Shown: one piece after another, positions 41,974 to 50,927 of the stretch
How positions within the stretch are numbered: the stretch's first letter is position 1
Layout: each line of letters opens with the position of its first letter
Source: an uncultured Sphingomonadaceae bacterium
Lineage (GTDB): Bacteria > Pseudomonadota > Alphaproteobacteria > Sphingomonadales > Sphingomonadaceae
DNA: 64,000 nucleotides
Assembly (NCBI GenBank): GCA_937996655.1
Contig: CALKUK010000012.1
Coordinates: forward strand, 1 to 64,000
Direction of reading: 5' to 3'
Position numbers and translations under genes: made by a program
The notes under the pieces: model-generated
Databases searched by the model: none
What the model was told of the DNA's origin: nothing
Seen by the model: only the letters and a program-made list of their open reading frames with translations

Positions 41974-44937
41974 ATGAAGGTTTCAGGTCGTCTGGCGTTC
42001 AGCGCCTCTGTTTCGGCACTCATGATGGCGGCTGCGGCCCCGGCCTATGCGGCCGAGGCTGATGCCGGCAATTCCAATGAAGGTGCAGAAATCATTGTTA
42101 CGGGTTCGCTTATCCAGCGCCCGAACAACACGTCTGTCAGCCCGATCGTTTCAGTGGGCGATGTTGCCATCAAGGAAAGCGGAACGGCGAACCTTCAGGA
42201 CGCCCTGAACCAGGTGCCGAGCTTCACCGTCGGCGGCAATACGTCGACGGGTGGTCAGGGCACGGGTGGCCGCGCGACGCTCAACCTGCATGGCCTTGGC
42301 ACGAACCGTAACCTTGTGCTTCTCGATGGTCACCGTCTGCCGATCTCCGACATCGCTGGCAATGTGGACATCAACATCCTGCCGGACGCCATCATTGGCG
42401 GCATTGACGTCATCTCGGGCGGCGCTTCCGCCGTTTACGGCTCAGACGCGATGTCGGGTGTCGTCAATTTCAAGACGATCAAGAAGTTTGAAGGCGTCAA
42501 GATGGACGTCATGAACTCGCTGAGCGAGCAGGGCGATGCGTATAAGGTCAATGCGTCCCTCGCCGTCGGATCGACGTTCAACGAAGGCCGCGGCCATGTG
42601 CTTGCAGCCTTCTCCTACGCCAAACAGGATGCGGTTGAAGGGTCAACGCGTCCCTTCTTCCACGACAAGACGCCTTCGTCCTATATCGGCACGGGTACTT
42701 TTGTGCCCTCCGCGACGAATGCGCCCACGGCGGCCGCATTGCAGACCTTGTTCACCATCTACGGGATAACCGGAACGCGCAATCCATTGTTGAACCTTGG
42801 CTTCAACAATGATGGCTCGCTGTTCGTGCAGACCGGCGCAGTCAATTATAAGGGCCCGACCGACGGCAATGGCTATAAGATTGTCGGTGGCAATGTCCGC
42901 ATGCCCGTTGGCCAGCAAATCCAGTTCCAGAACGCGCTGGAACGCAAAACGGCGTTCGTTAAGGCCGATTATGATCTGACGCCGTCGCTTAATGCATATG
43001 GCCAGTTCATGTATGTCGACCTGACGGTGAACACCGAAAGCGGTGGCAGCCTGACCCAGTTCCCGGCGCTCACCACGGTGCCCGTCACCAACCCGTTCAT
43101 TCCGACCGATCTTCAGGCGGTCCTCGCGTCGCGCCCGAACCCGACGGCGAACTTCACCTGGAATGGTCGCTATGTCGGCGTGCCTGACAAGAACTGGGAC
43201 GAAAACTACGTCGTTCAGCAATATCTCGCGGGTTTGAAGGGCGATATTGTTGATGGCTGGACGTTCGACATGTTCGCTTCATACGATCAATCGCGCCACA
43301 CGCAGATCATGCACAATGCCGTCCTGAAGAGCCAGGTTCAGCGTCTTCTCAGTGCCGCTGATGGCGGCCGGTCGCTGTGCGCTGGTGGGTTCAACCCGTT
43401 TGGCGACACCAACGCCCGTTCGCTCTCGGCAGAGTGCGTTGCCTTCATGACCAAGGATGCCTTCAGCCAAGAAAAGCTTGGCCAGGCGCAGGTTCAGGGT
43501 CAGGTCAATGGCGAACTCTTTGATCTGGGCGCGGGTAATGCGCAGATCGCGTTCGTCGCCAACTATCGCAAGAACAGCTACAGCTTCTCGCCTGATCGTG
43601 ATTTTGTTGCGCCGAACGCGTTCAACCTGATCACGCCGAGCAACACGGGCGGCAATATTGAAGGCGTTGTCAACACGCTGCCGGTGCCACGCAAGAGCAT
43701 CTCGGTGAAGGAATTTGCCGGCCAGATCGACGTGCCGCTGCTGGCTGACCGTCCGTTCGTCCGTGAACTGGGCGTTGGTGCAGCTGTCCGTATTTCCGAC
43801 TATTCGGTTACGGGTTCGGTGACGAGCTACGAAGCCGATGCACGCTGGAAGCCGATTGACAGCCTGTTGTTCCGCGGCAGCTATCAGCGCGCGGTGCGTG
43901 CGCCGAACATTGGCGAACTCTTCTCGCCGCAACAGGGTTCGCAGCTTGTCATCGGGACGCCGCCCGCATCGATCGGCGATCCGTGTGACAGCCGCTCGAC
44001 GGCCCGCACGGGTTCCAGCGGCGCGCAGGTCTCTGCGCTTTGCGTGGCGCAGGGCGTGCCTGCGGCAGCGATCAGCTCCTACACCTTCCCAACAACCGCG
44101 ACGGGTGCACTGCTCTCGGGCAATTTGAACCTGACGCCGGAACGTGCAGATACGTATAATCTGGGCTTTGTCTTCAACGCGCCGCGCAATGGCGGGGTAT
44201 TGAACGACTTCTCGGTCTCGGTCGATTATTACAACATCCAGATCAAGAACGTCATCTCGGCGGTGCCGGGCCTGACCGTATTGTCGAAGTGCTTCAACCA
44301 GGACGGTTCCAACCCGAGCTTTGATGCTGCCAACGAATTCTGCCGCCTCATCACGCGTGACAGCACCGGTCAGATCCTGAACGTTGCGACACCGTATAAG
44401 AACCTCGGCACGCTGAAGACCAACGGCGTCGAAGCCCAGATCCACTGGGCGGTGCCGGCGCCGTTCCTTGGTGGCTCGGGCAAGCTTGGCATTGATACCG
44501 CTATTGGCTGGCTGAAGACCTATAAGGTGCAGCTGCTGCCGGGCGCTGCCTTCCTCGATTACACGGGTGTCAGCGTTGGTGGTTCAAACCCGGGGTCGAT
44601 CCCGCCGCGCGCCGCGCCAAAGTGGAAAGCCCTCACCACCTTCAGCTATCGCTCAGACGCAGCCGGCCTTGGCCTGCGTTGGCGCTACCAGTCCTCGATG
44701 AAGGACCAAAGCGCGGTGCTGACGCCGAACAATGTTTCGGTGGGTGTGCCGACTTATAATCTGTTTGACTTGTTTGGCAGCTATAAGCTCACGACCAACC
44801 TTGAGCTGCGCGGCGGCGTGAACAATCTGTTCGACCGCAGCCTGCCTTATGTTGCAAGCTCGCAGAACGGCACTGACGTTGCGCTCTATGATGCGATCGG
44901 TCGGTCATATTATGTCGGCGTAAAGGCAGGCTTCTAA
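41974..44937 (+). CDS. TonB-dependent outer-membrane receptor
   Basis: 987 residues. A signal peptide ends at about AYAAEA, followed by a TonB-box-like EIIVTGS. The plug domain includes LQDALNQVPSFTVGG, HGLGTNRNLVLLDGHRLP and VDVISGGASAVYGSDAMSGVVN-type segments. The barrel ends with the typical C-terminal aromatic residue (YYVGVKAGF). It would import a large or hydrophilic substrate through the outer membrane. The shared operator and neighbouring esterases suggest a plant phenolic ester. No siderophore genes are present. Confidence 0.93.
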   Translation: MKVSGRLAFSASVSALMMAAAAPAYAAEADAGNSNEGAEIIVTGSLIQRPNNTSVSPIVSVGDVAIKESGTANLQDALNQVPSFTVGGNTSTGGQGTGGRATLNLHGLGTNRNLVLLDGHRLPISDIAGNVDINILPDAIIGGIDVISGGASAVYGSDAMSGVVNFKTIKKFEGVKMDVMNSLSEQGDAYKVNASLAVGSTFNEGRGHVLAAFSYAKQDAVEGSTRPFFHDKTPSSYIGTGTFVPSATNAPTAAALQTLFTIYGITGTRNPLLNLGFNNDGSLFVQTGAVNYKGPTDGNGYKIVGGNVRMPVGQQIQFQNALERKTAFVKADYDLTPSLNAYGQFMYVDLTVNTESGGSLTQFPALTTVPVTNPFIPTDLQAVLASRPNPTANFTWNGRYVGVPDKNWDENYVVQQYLAGLKGDIVDGWTFDMFASYDQSRHTQIMHNAVLKSQVQRLLSAADGGRSLCAGGFNPFGDTNARSLSAECVAFMTKDAFSQEKLGQAQVQGQVNGELFDLGAGNAQIAFVANYRKNSYSFSPDRDFVAPNAFNLITPSNTGGNIEGVVNTLPVPRKSISVKEFAGQIDVPLLADRPFVRELGVGAAVRISDYSVTGSVTSYEADARWKPIDSLLFRGSYQRAVRAPNIGELFSPQQGSQLVIGTPPASIGDPCDSRSTARTGSSGAQVSALCVAQGVPAAAISSYTFPTTATGALLSGNLNLTPERADTYNLGFVFNAPRNGGVLNDFSVSVDYYNIQIKNVISAVPGLTVLSKCFNQDGSNPSFDAANEFCRLITRDSTGQILNVATPYKNLGTLKTNGVEAQIHWAVPAPFLGGSGKLGIDTAIGWLKTYKVQLLPGAAFLDYTGVSVGGSNPGSIPPRAAPKWKALTTFSYRSDAAGLGLRWRYQSSMKDQSAVLTPNNVSVGVPTYNLFDLFGSYKLTTNLELRGGVNNLFDRSLPYVASSQNGTDVALYDAIGRSYYVGVKAGF

Positions 44938-44951
44938 GCCTGTCTCCTAAG

Positions 44952-44991
44952 ACCCCGCCGGTCGCGCGTGTTGCGCCCGGCGGGGTTATTT
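44952..44991 (+). terminator. Intrinsic terminator after the TonB-dependent receptor
   Basis: CCCCGCCGG at 44953 pairs with CCGGCGGGG at 44977, followed by TTATTTG. It should end the receptor transcript before the shikimate dehydrogenase gene. Confidence 0.75.
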
Positions 44992-45023
44992 GTTTCGGTC
45001 AACCGCGTTCTGTAAACGGAGTC

Positions 45024-45932
45024 ATGATGCCTCTTATTGACCTCGCAGCGATGCCGTCTGTCGATGGCCGGCTTCAGGCCGGTCTGGTGGGCCGCAACAT
45101 ACTCGCTTCGCGGTCCCCTTGGCTTCACGAGCAGGAAGCTTTGGCCCAAAATCTTCCGCTGGATTACATGCTTTTTGATTTCAGCGCGCGGGGCTGGGCG
45201 GATGAAGATGTGGCCCGCCTGCTGGACGCGGCGCAAATGGCGGGCTTTGCCGGGCTAAATATCACCCATCCGTTCAAACAATTGGTCCTGGATTATCTGG
45301 ATGAATTGGCCCCTTCTGCCGCCAAGGTGGGTGCGGTGAATACCGTCCGATTTCAGGCGGGCCGACGCATCGGCCATAATACGGATGTCACCGGGTTCGC
45401 GCAGAGCGTGGAACGGGGCTTGCCCGGCCAGTCCTTGGAAAGCGTGATCCAGTTTGGCGCGGGCGGTGGGGGCGCCGCGACTGCCCATGCCCTGCTCAAC
45501 CTTGGGGTCCGCCGCCTCATTCTTGTGGATGCCGCCGCCGCCCGGCGCGATCAGCTCGCAGCCCAGCTGCATGCCCAATATCCCGAGGCTGATATCCTGC
45601 CCAAGTCGGAGGCGCCGGCAAGCTTTGCAGGGATTGATGGCGTGGTGAACGCAACGCCTGTCGGCATGGCCAGCTATCCGGGAACGCCCTTCAGAACGGA
45701 CCTCTTGTCCGCGCGGCAATGGGTGGCGGACATCGTCTATTTTCCTCTTGAGACGCAGCTTCTGCAAGAGGCCCGCAAGCTCGGCTGTGCCACGCTTGAG
45801 GGGCGCGGCATGGCGGTTTTTCAGGCAGCAGTTGCCTTTGATATCTTTACCGGGCGACCAGCCAATCGGGAAAGAATGCTCACAAGCTTTGACGTGTTTG
45901 ACGGCTGCCCACCCCTGGCGGGGGCAGCCTGA
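45024..45932 (+). CDS. Shikimate/quinate dehydrogenase (AroE family)
   Basis: 302 residues. The N-terminal domain has SRSPWLHEQEA and the catalytic Lys in NITHPFKQL; the Asp is in IGHNTDVTGFAQS. The Rossmann part has QFGAGGGGAATAHALLNLG and NATPVGMASYPGTPF. It is longer than a typical AroE and sits in a QuiC cluster, which favours a catabolic shikimate or quinate dehydrogenase (YdiB/QuiA-like) over biosynthetic AroE. It would give 3-dehydroshikimate, the QuiC substrate. Confidence 0.85.
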   Translation: MMPLIDLAAMPSVDGRLQAGLVGRNILASRSPWLHEQEALAQNLPLDYMLFDFSARGWADEDVARLLDAAQMAGFAGLNITHPFKQLVLDYLDELAPSAAKVGAVNTVRFQAGRRIGHNTDVTGFAQSVERGLPGQSLESVIQFGAGGGGAATAHALLNLGVRRLILVDAAAARRDQLAAQLHAQYPEADILPKSEAPASFAGIDGVVNATPVGMASYPGTPFRTDLLSARQWVADIVYFPLETQLLQEARKLGCATLEGRGMAVFQAAVAFDIFTGRPANRERMLTSFDVFDGCPPLAGAA

Positions 45933-45934
45933 TT

Positions 45935-46477
45935 TTAGCCGACGTCGAAAATGTCCATCAGGACATGATCGGGCTTGCGAATGCCGCGGGCAACGAAGAC
46001 CCGGCGACGCAACCAGCCATAATCCCCCCCAGCAACATCAAAGCTGGGCGTTGTCCGGAAATAATATTGGTCCGGCGGCACGTCCTCCCCATTGGCAAGG
46101 CGCCGGATAATGTCAGGTCCGGCGACGCGGACGCCCGGATTGGTGATACCGATGGTGACGCCATCGTCAGTGCGCAGGCTGTAGCGGGCGAAGATTTCGG
46201 TCAGCCCGTCATCATGGATCGCCTGCCAGTCACCACCACCTGGCAATACAATGCCCCGCAGTCGCGGGCCTTCAAACGTCCCGCCCGTTATGGGCACGAA
46301 ACGTTTGCGCTTTCCATAAATGCGACCCTGTTCGATGGGCGGGGACAATTCGATGCGCACTGAAAGGGCATGGGCAAGGGGCGGCGCTGCTGCCGGCTCG
46401 GCACTTTTAGCCGCTTCAGGCAAGGCCAGCCCTGCCATGGCAAGCCCAAGGACGGATCGACGTTCCAGCATGGTCAT
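45935..46477 (-). CDS. DUF3237 domain-containing exported protein
   Basis: 180 residues. The N terminus RRSVLGLAMAGLALPEAAKSA is a signal peptide with a twin-Arg-like start. The DUF3237 core has FVPITGGTFEGPRLRGIVLPGGGDWQ, LRTDDGVTIGITNPGVRV, YYFRTTPSFDVAGGDYGWL. Family function is unknown; it often accompanies aromatic catabolism genes. It is divergent from the next gene, with start codons overlapping. Confidence 0.8.
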   Translation of the reverse strand: MTMLERRSVLGLAMAGLALPEAAKSAEPAAAPPLAHALSVRIELSPPIEQGRIYGKRKRFVPITGGTFEGPRLRGIVLPGGGDWQAIHDDGLTEIFARYSLRTDDGVTIGITNPGVRVAGPDIIRRLANGEDVPPDQYYFRTTPSFDVAGGDYGWLRRRVFVARGIRKPDHVLMDIFDVG

Positions 46478-47627
46478 GAAATTCTCTCGCTTTCTTGTTG
46501 TCAGCCTGTGGGATTGGCGCTCCCATCGCAAGGGGCTCGCCACAATTTTGGGGGTGTTGGGCATCATGGCGGCTCTACCGCTGGCAGCGCAGAACGTCTC
46601 TTCCAACCGATGTGTGCCAGACCATGACCTCAGCTTTGTCTGTGGCGCTGATCACCCCGAAGACCTTGCGCGCATTCCGGGCACGCCTTGGCTTATCACC
46701 AGCGGCTTCGCGCCGGGTGCCGGATTGAAGTTGATCGATATGCGCACCCGATCAATGCGGACGTGGTTTACGGGCGATGCCACGCAGATCCAGCGCGACA
46801 CGCGGCGCTACCCCGATTGTGCGGCCCCGCCGCCCATGAGCCTTTTTAACGCACGGGGCATCAACCTTCGGCAGCGCCAGTCAGGGCCGTCACGGCTGCT
46901 GGTTGTCAATCATGGGGGTCGCGAGTCCGTTGAGGTGTTCGACGTTTTGAGCGGCGCGCGCGCGGTGCCGCGCCTTGTCTGGAAGGGCTGCATGTTGCTG
47001 CCGCCCGGCCATGTTGGCAATGCGGTTGCAGGGTATCGCGACGGCACGGTGCTGGTCTCGGTGCTGACCCGGCCCGGCACAACCATCACGGACTTTGAGC
47101 ACGGTTTGGCCACAGGGGGCATTTATGAGCGCGCGGTCGGCGCTGCCGAGTTTCGTCTGATCCCCGGGACAGAGCTTCCAGGCAATAACGGGCTGGAGAC
47201 GGCGCGAGATGATCGTGGCTTCTACACAGTGGCTTTTGGCTGGCGTGCCATCGCCCTTTTTCAACGTGGCGCCCAAACCGGCCCCTATGCTGTCGTCCGC
47301 GCGCCCGGATTCATGCCCGATAATGTGCATTGGGATGGCCACCGGCTGCTGACCGCCGGGATGGTCTCCGACGAACCCGCCTGTGGAGGCACGCGCAAAA
47401 TCATCGATGGGGTGGCTGACAAAATGCTCTGTCCCCGCGGCTGGCGTGTGGCCGAGCTGGATGTTGGCCGCCAACGTTTCAAGCTTGTGGACCAAGGTAA
47501 TCGATCACCATTTTTCAATGGTGTCTCGGCAGCTGTTCTTGGCAAGGGCTTCCTATGGTTGGGTTCCTATCAGGCAGATCGACTTGCCTATCTCCGCCAA
47601 AATGTGCGCGCAATGGGGGCAGAATAG
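46476..47627 (+). CDS. Exported beta-propeller-like protein, possibly arylesterase/SMP-30-like
   Basis: About 383 residues. Signal-like residues are ATILGVLGIMAALPLAAQ, cleaved near residue 40. The mature part has repeated beta-rich segments (GPSRLLVVNHGGRESVEVFDV, GLETARDDRGFYTVAFGW, DNVHWDGHRLLTAGM) resembling paraoxonase/SMP-30 or strictosidine-synthase-like propellers. Several Cys pairs suggest disulfides. The start is uncertain: ATG 46476 or 46470 lacks a clear ribosome site and overlaps the divergent gene's start codon. A repeat element follows its stop by 58 bases. Confidence 0.65.
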   Translation: MKFSRFLVVSLWDWRSHRKGLATILGVLGIMAALPLAAQNVSSNRCVPDHDLSFVCGADHPEDLARIPGTPWLITSGFAPGAGLKLIDMRTRSMRTWFTGDATQIQRDTRRYPDCAAPPPMSLFNARGINLRQRQSGPSRLLVVNHGGRESVEVFDVLSGARAVPRLVWKGCMLLPPGHVGNAVAGYRDGTVLVSVLTRPGTTITDFEHGLATGGIYERAVGAAEFRLIPGTELPGNNGLETARDDRGFYTVAFGWRAIALFQRGAQTGPYAVVRAPGFMPDNVHWDGHRLLTAGMVSDEPACGGTRKIIDGVADKMLCPRGWRVAELDVGRQRFKLVDQGNRSPFFNGVSAAVLGKGFLWLGSYQADRLAYLRQNVRAMGAE

Positions 47628-47917
47628 CTGACTGATTTGGTTCGGGCTGTCACCATTTTGGAAATCGGATGTCCACTCGATATCTGTTCGCAACTTCATG
47701 CCGTATGGCGCGCCAAGGGCACAACCTCTGCGTTATATTTGCAGGTTGCGCCCTTGCCAGGTGACGGTACGCCGTCACAGGTTGGCTTGGTTTGCCAGGA
47801 ATAGCCCTGCCGATGCAACGCACGCGTCACTGGCGAACGCCACGTCGCCCAAACCTTCGATTTGACACACTCAAGCTTGAGCGTAGTTTCCAATTAACGG
47901 GAACGTGGGGGCTTGGG
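47628..47917. other. Intergenic region with repeat copy 1 and hairpins
   Basis: No gene is supported. It holds repeat copy 1 (47685-47721) followed by AAGGGCACAACCT/AGGTTGCGCCCTT (47715-47755, 12 of 13 paired) and GTGACGG-TACG-CCGTCAC (47761-47778). The remaining 140 bases lead to the amidohydrolase start. Confidence 0.6.
47685..47721 (+). repeat. Dispersed intergenic repeat, copy 1
   Basis: Contains TGTTCGCAACTTCATGCC, then GTATGGCGCGCCAAGGGCA. It differs from the other copies mainly at the middle and lacks the CA before AAGGGC. It is followed by a hairpin. Confidence 0.7.
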
Positions 47918-49642
47918 ATGATTTCACGGCGCAGATCGCTGCAGCTTTTGTCGGTTGGTGCCGTACTGGGCCCAACTTTGGTCAGGGCGGCGACGCCATC
48001 GGCCGTAACGATATACGAGACGCGACGGATTATCACGATGGAGCCATCGCTTCCGGCGGCACGGTTCGTTGCCGTTGCCGACGGCATTATTCTCGGACTT
48101 GGGGAAAGTCTGGCGGAGTTGGAACCATGGACCGCAGGGCGAACCTTAACGGTTGAGCGCCGATTTGCCGACAAGGTGCTGATGCCCGGCCTGATCGATC
48201 CGCATGTGCACCCCATGCAGGCCGCCGTCATGCTCAACCTGCCCTTCATCGCACCCGATGATTGGCAATTACCCACCGGCAACTTCCCCGGCGCGCGTAC
48301 GCCGCAGGCATGGCGAAGCCGCTTTGCCGAGCTCTTGTCCCAATCGAATGAAAGGCCATTTACCTGCTGGGGCTATCACGAACTGTTCCATGGGCCGCTT
48401 GACCGCAAGGAACTCGACCAGTTGGCTCCAGATCGCCCTGTGGTGGTATGGCAGCGCAGCTTCCACGAGATATTCGTCAATACTGCCGCGCTAAAGGCAT
48501 GGGGTCTGGACCAGAGCGACGCCTTCGCAGCGGCCCTGGCTGCCGCCAAGGCCGATCCTGCCCATGGCGATCTGGATCGCGGGATCCTGTCGGAAACGGC
48601 TCTGGCGGTCGGTCTGGCCAAACTGCGACCGGTGATCTTTGCACCAGAACGCATCCGTCGCGGGATCGGGTTGATGCAGCAGATGATGGCTGCGAAGGGT
48701 GTGACCACCGTATCCGATATGGCTACGGGTGTGTTCGCCGGCTTCGATGCGGAGGCTGCGATGATCCACGCTGCCTTTGAGCGTCCGGGGGGCGCCAGCC
48801 GGGTCATGTTAATGCCGATTGCTGGGCAAGTGCCCTCTGACGCTGACCCGAGCCAATGGCTTGATGGCATGCGCGGCAAATATGCCTCGGCGCACGTGCG
48901 TGTTGATCGGCGGGTCAAGTTTTTTGCCGATGGCGCATTCTTTGCCCAAAACATGCGAATGGGACCGCCGGGATATACCGACGGCCATGTCGGCAAATGG
49001 CTGACCGAACCGGTTGACCTCAATGCCCAGTTTCGCCGGTTTTGGAACGCAGGTTTCAGTTTTCACATTCACGTCAACGGCGATGAAGGGCTAGACGTTG
49101 TGCTGGATGGGCTCGCCGCACTCCCTCCGCGTCGCGATCAAACCATTACGCTTGAGCACCTTGGATATTCGACCGAGGCACAGAACCGGCGGATCGCCCG
49201 GATGGGGCTGATGGTTTCGGCCCAGCCAAACTACATCCGGGTTCTTGGCGATACTTATGCCGCCCACGGTCTTGGCGCCGACCGTGCCGCCTTGATGAAC
49301 CGGCTAGGATCACTGGAGGCCAAGGGGGTGCCGCTGGGTTTGCATAGCGACTTTAACATGGCGCCGATTGATCCATTCTATCTGGGTTGGATCGCCGCTA
49401 ATCGCCTGACCCTGAACGGCAATCTTAAGGCGCCGGAAGAGCGGTTGACCCTAGCCAAAGCGCTGCGAGCGATCACGATCGAAGCTGCGCAAGTGATTGG
49501 CATGGATCACCTGGTTGGTTCGGTGGCGCCCGGGAAGATGGCAGACTTCGCAGTGCTAGATCAGGATCCGTTGAAGGCGGGTGCCGCAGGCTTGCGCGAC
49601 ATCAACGTTCAACAGGTGATCTTCGAGGGACGGGTCACTTAG
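47918..49642 (+). CDS. YtcJ-like exported amidohydrolase
   Basis: 574 residues. A signal peptide SRRRSLQLLSVGAVLGPTLVRA precedes the amidohydrolase domain: MPGLIDPHVHPM (HxH metal ligands), a Lys region VKFFADGAF, HIHVNGDEGLD, TLEHLGYST and the C-terminal GLHSDFNMAP and GKMADFAVLDQDP. YtcJ-type metal-dependent hydrolases cleave amides or carbamates of unknown identity. It is a single-gene unit flanked by repeat copies 1 and 2. Confidence 0.88.
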   Translation: MISRRRSLQLLSVGAVLGPTLVRAATPSAVTIYETRRIITMEPSLPAARFVAVADGIILGLGESLAELEPWTAGRTLTVERRFADKVLMPGLIDPHVHPMQAAVMLNLPFIAPDDWQLPTGNFPGARTPQAWRSRFAELLSQSNERPFTCWGYHELFHGPLDRKELDQLAPDRPVVVWQRSFHEIFVNTAALKAWGLDQSDAFAAALAAAKADPAHGDLDRGILSETALAVGLAKLRPVIFAPERIRRGIGLMQQMMAAKGVTTVSDMATGVFAGFDAEAAMIHAAFERPGGASRVMLMPIAGQVPSDADPSQWLDGMRGKYASAHVRVDRRVKFFADGAFFAQNMRMGPPGYTDGHVGKWLTEPVDLNAQFRRFWNAGFSFHIHVNGDEGLDVVLDGLAALPPRRDQTITLEHLGYSTEAQNRRIARMGLMVSAQPNYIRVLGDTYAAHGLGADRAALMNRLGSLEAKGVPLGLHSDFNMAPIDPFYLGWIAANRLTLNGNLKAPEERLTLAKALRAITIEAAQVIGMDHLVGSVAPGKMADFAVLDQDPLKAGAAGLRDINVQQVIFEGRVT

Positions 49643-49715
49643 CGCAAGCATCAAGGTTCGACGTCAACAGGCAGCGTGAAGGCAATCGGAATCAGTCGGT
49701 GAGCCGGATTACCCA

Positions 49716-49754
49716 GTTCTCATCTTCATTCCACATGGCGCGCCACAAGGGCAA
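49716..49754 (+). repeat. Dispersed intergenic repeat, copy 2
   Basis: GTTCTCATCTTCATTCC, then ACATGGCGCGCCACAAGGGC. It lies 74 bases after the amidohydrolase stop. AAGGGCAAAACTCC at 49747 pairs with GGGGTTTTGGCCTT at 49774 (12 of 14), and GGTGAGCCGGATTACC lies just before it, as in copy 3. Confidence 0.75.
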
Positions 49755-49800
49755 AACTCCGACATAATTGCGAGGGGTTTTGGCCTTTCTGGATTTAAGG

Positions 49801-50817
49801 TTAATGTCTCAAAGAAGGTCGTGTCGATCTTTGGGATCGGGGCGGCATGCCAAAACTGGCTTTGTACCAGCGCGAAAAGGCTCCAATGCTGCTATAGCCA
49901 AGAAGGTCGGAAATATCTGAGACGCGCAGGCGCGGATTGGCCAAGTATTCGTTGGCAAGTTGCCGCCGGGCATCCCTGAGAAGCGCGGTAAAACTTGTTC
50001 CTTCGTCGTCTAGCGCCCTTTGCAATGATCGAACGGCCATACCAAGATTGGCTGCGCACATCTGTATCGACGCTTTGCCTGTCGGGAGGAAAATCCGGAT
50101 CAAGCGCGCCACATGTTCGGTAGCCGTATCCTGTTGGGTGCCGACCGCGGCGGTCAACAATTGTCGGGCGTGCAACGCAAGCTGTTCATCCGCCCGTGGG
50201 TTGGGGCGGTCAAGATCAGCGCGCTGAATGATGATACTATTGAAATCGCTGTTGAATATGGCCGGACATTGGAAAGTCTCGACGTAAATGGCGCGCGCAT
50301 GCCGCGGCGGCGCTTCATGGGTGAAGCAGATATTTTGGGGAGACCAGCCCGCACCGAGCACTGCCATGCAGAGCTTTGCGAGGACTGCGAGGGCAAGCTC
50401 CATCGATTGGCGCACAGCCTCTGGGCGGGTCAGATGAAAATCTTCCCGCAGGATGGCGATGTCGCCGGCTTCTTCATAGTGGAGAACGAGCGTTGAATTG
50501 ACGCTCATCCTAAATTCTCGCAGCGTTTCCAAAGCAAGGCGCAGCGTTGGTTGATGCGCAATCAGCAGGCTGGTCGCGCCCAAATTTGCGAGGGATCGGT
50601 TGCGGGCCATATGCAGGCCCAATGTCCGACAGCCCGTTTCTTGCGCGCTGCGTTCAAGCAGGCGGATGGCGGACAAGGCAGGTATCATCTGCTCCGGGTT
50701 GATGAGAAGGTCGAGCCCTAGGCCCTGTTCGCGCAGCAAGGGGCGTGGGTCCACGCCGAAGCGCGCCATAGTCTCGAAATACCCATGGAGCGCCGCGACC
50801 CGAACCAATTCTGCCAT
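49801..50817 (-). CDS. AraC-family regulator (AraC-arabinose-binding-domain type)
   Basis: 338 residues. The N-terminal ligand-type domain runs from about 1 to 220 (FGVDPRPLLREQGLGLDLL). The C-terminal AraC HTH has IQMCAANLGMAVRSLQRALDDEGTSF and RVSDISDLLGYSSIGAFSRWYKASFG. It is divergent from the seven-gene operon starting at 50928 and probably controls it. ATG 50817 is preferred; the frame is open to 50928 without a good start. Confidence 0.88.
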   Translation of the reverse strand: MAELVRVAALHGYFETMARFGVDPRPLLREQGLGLDLLINPEQMIPALSAIRLLERSAQETGCRTLGLHMARNRSLANLGATSLLIAHQPTLRLALETLREFRMSVNSTLVLHYEEAGDIAILREDFHLTRPEAVRQSMELALAVLAKLCMAVLGAGWSPQNICFTHEAPPRHARAIYVETFQCPAIFNSDFNSIIIQRADLDRPNPRADEQLALHARQLLTAAVGTQQDTATEHVARLIRIFLPTGKASIQMCAANLGMAVRSLQRALDDEGTSFTALLRDARRQLANEYLANPRLRVSDISDLLGYSSIGAFSRWYKASFGMPPRSQRSTRPSLRH

Positions 50818-50841
50818 CAATGCCTCCACGACTGACGCCAA

Positions 50842-50884
50842 ATGCAAAATTAATGGCATCAAATGTGAAAAATGCAAATTGCAT
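50842..50884. promoter_or_regulatory. Paired palindromes between the AraC gene and its operon
   Basis: ATGCAAAATTAATGGCAT (50842-50859) and ATGCAAATTGCAT (50872-50884, perfect around one A) share ATGCAAA...GCAT. They lie between the divergent starts and may bind the AraC regulator. Confidence 0.5.
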
Positions 50885-50927
50885 TGTCGATAGTGTCGCC
50901 ACCCATAGGAACAGGAGAGGTGACGCA

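Noticed and set aside
43279..44445. 388-codon antisense frame inside the TonB-dependent receptor
   Set aside because: Arg-rich composition typical of antisense high-GC frames; the receptor sequence is clear.
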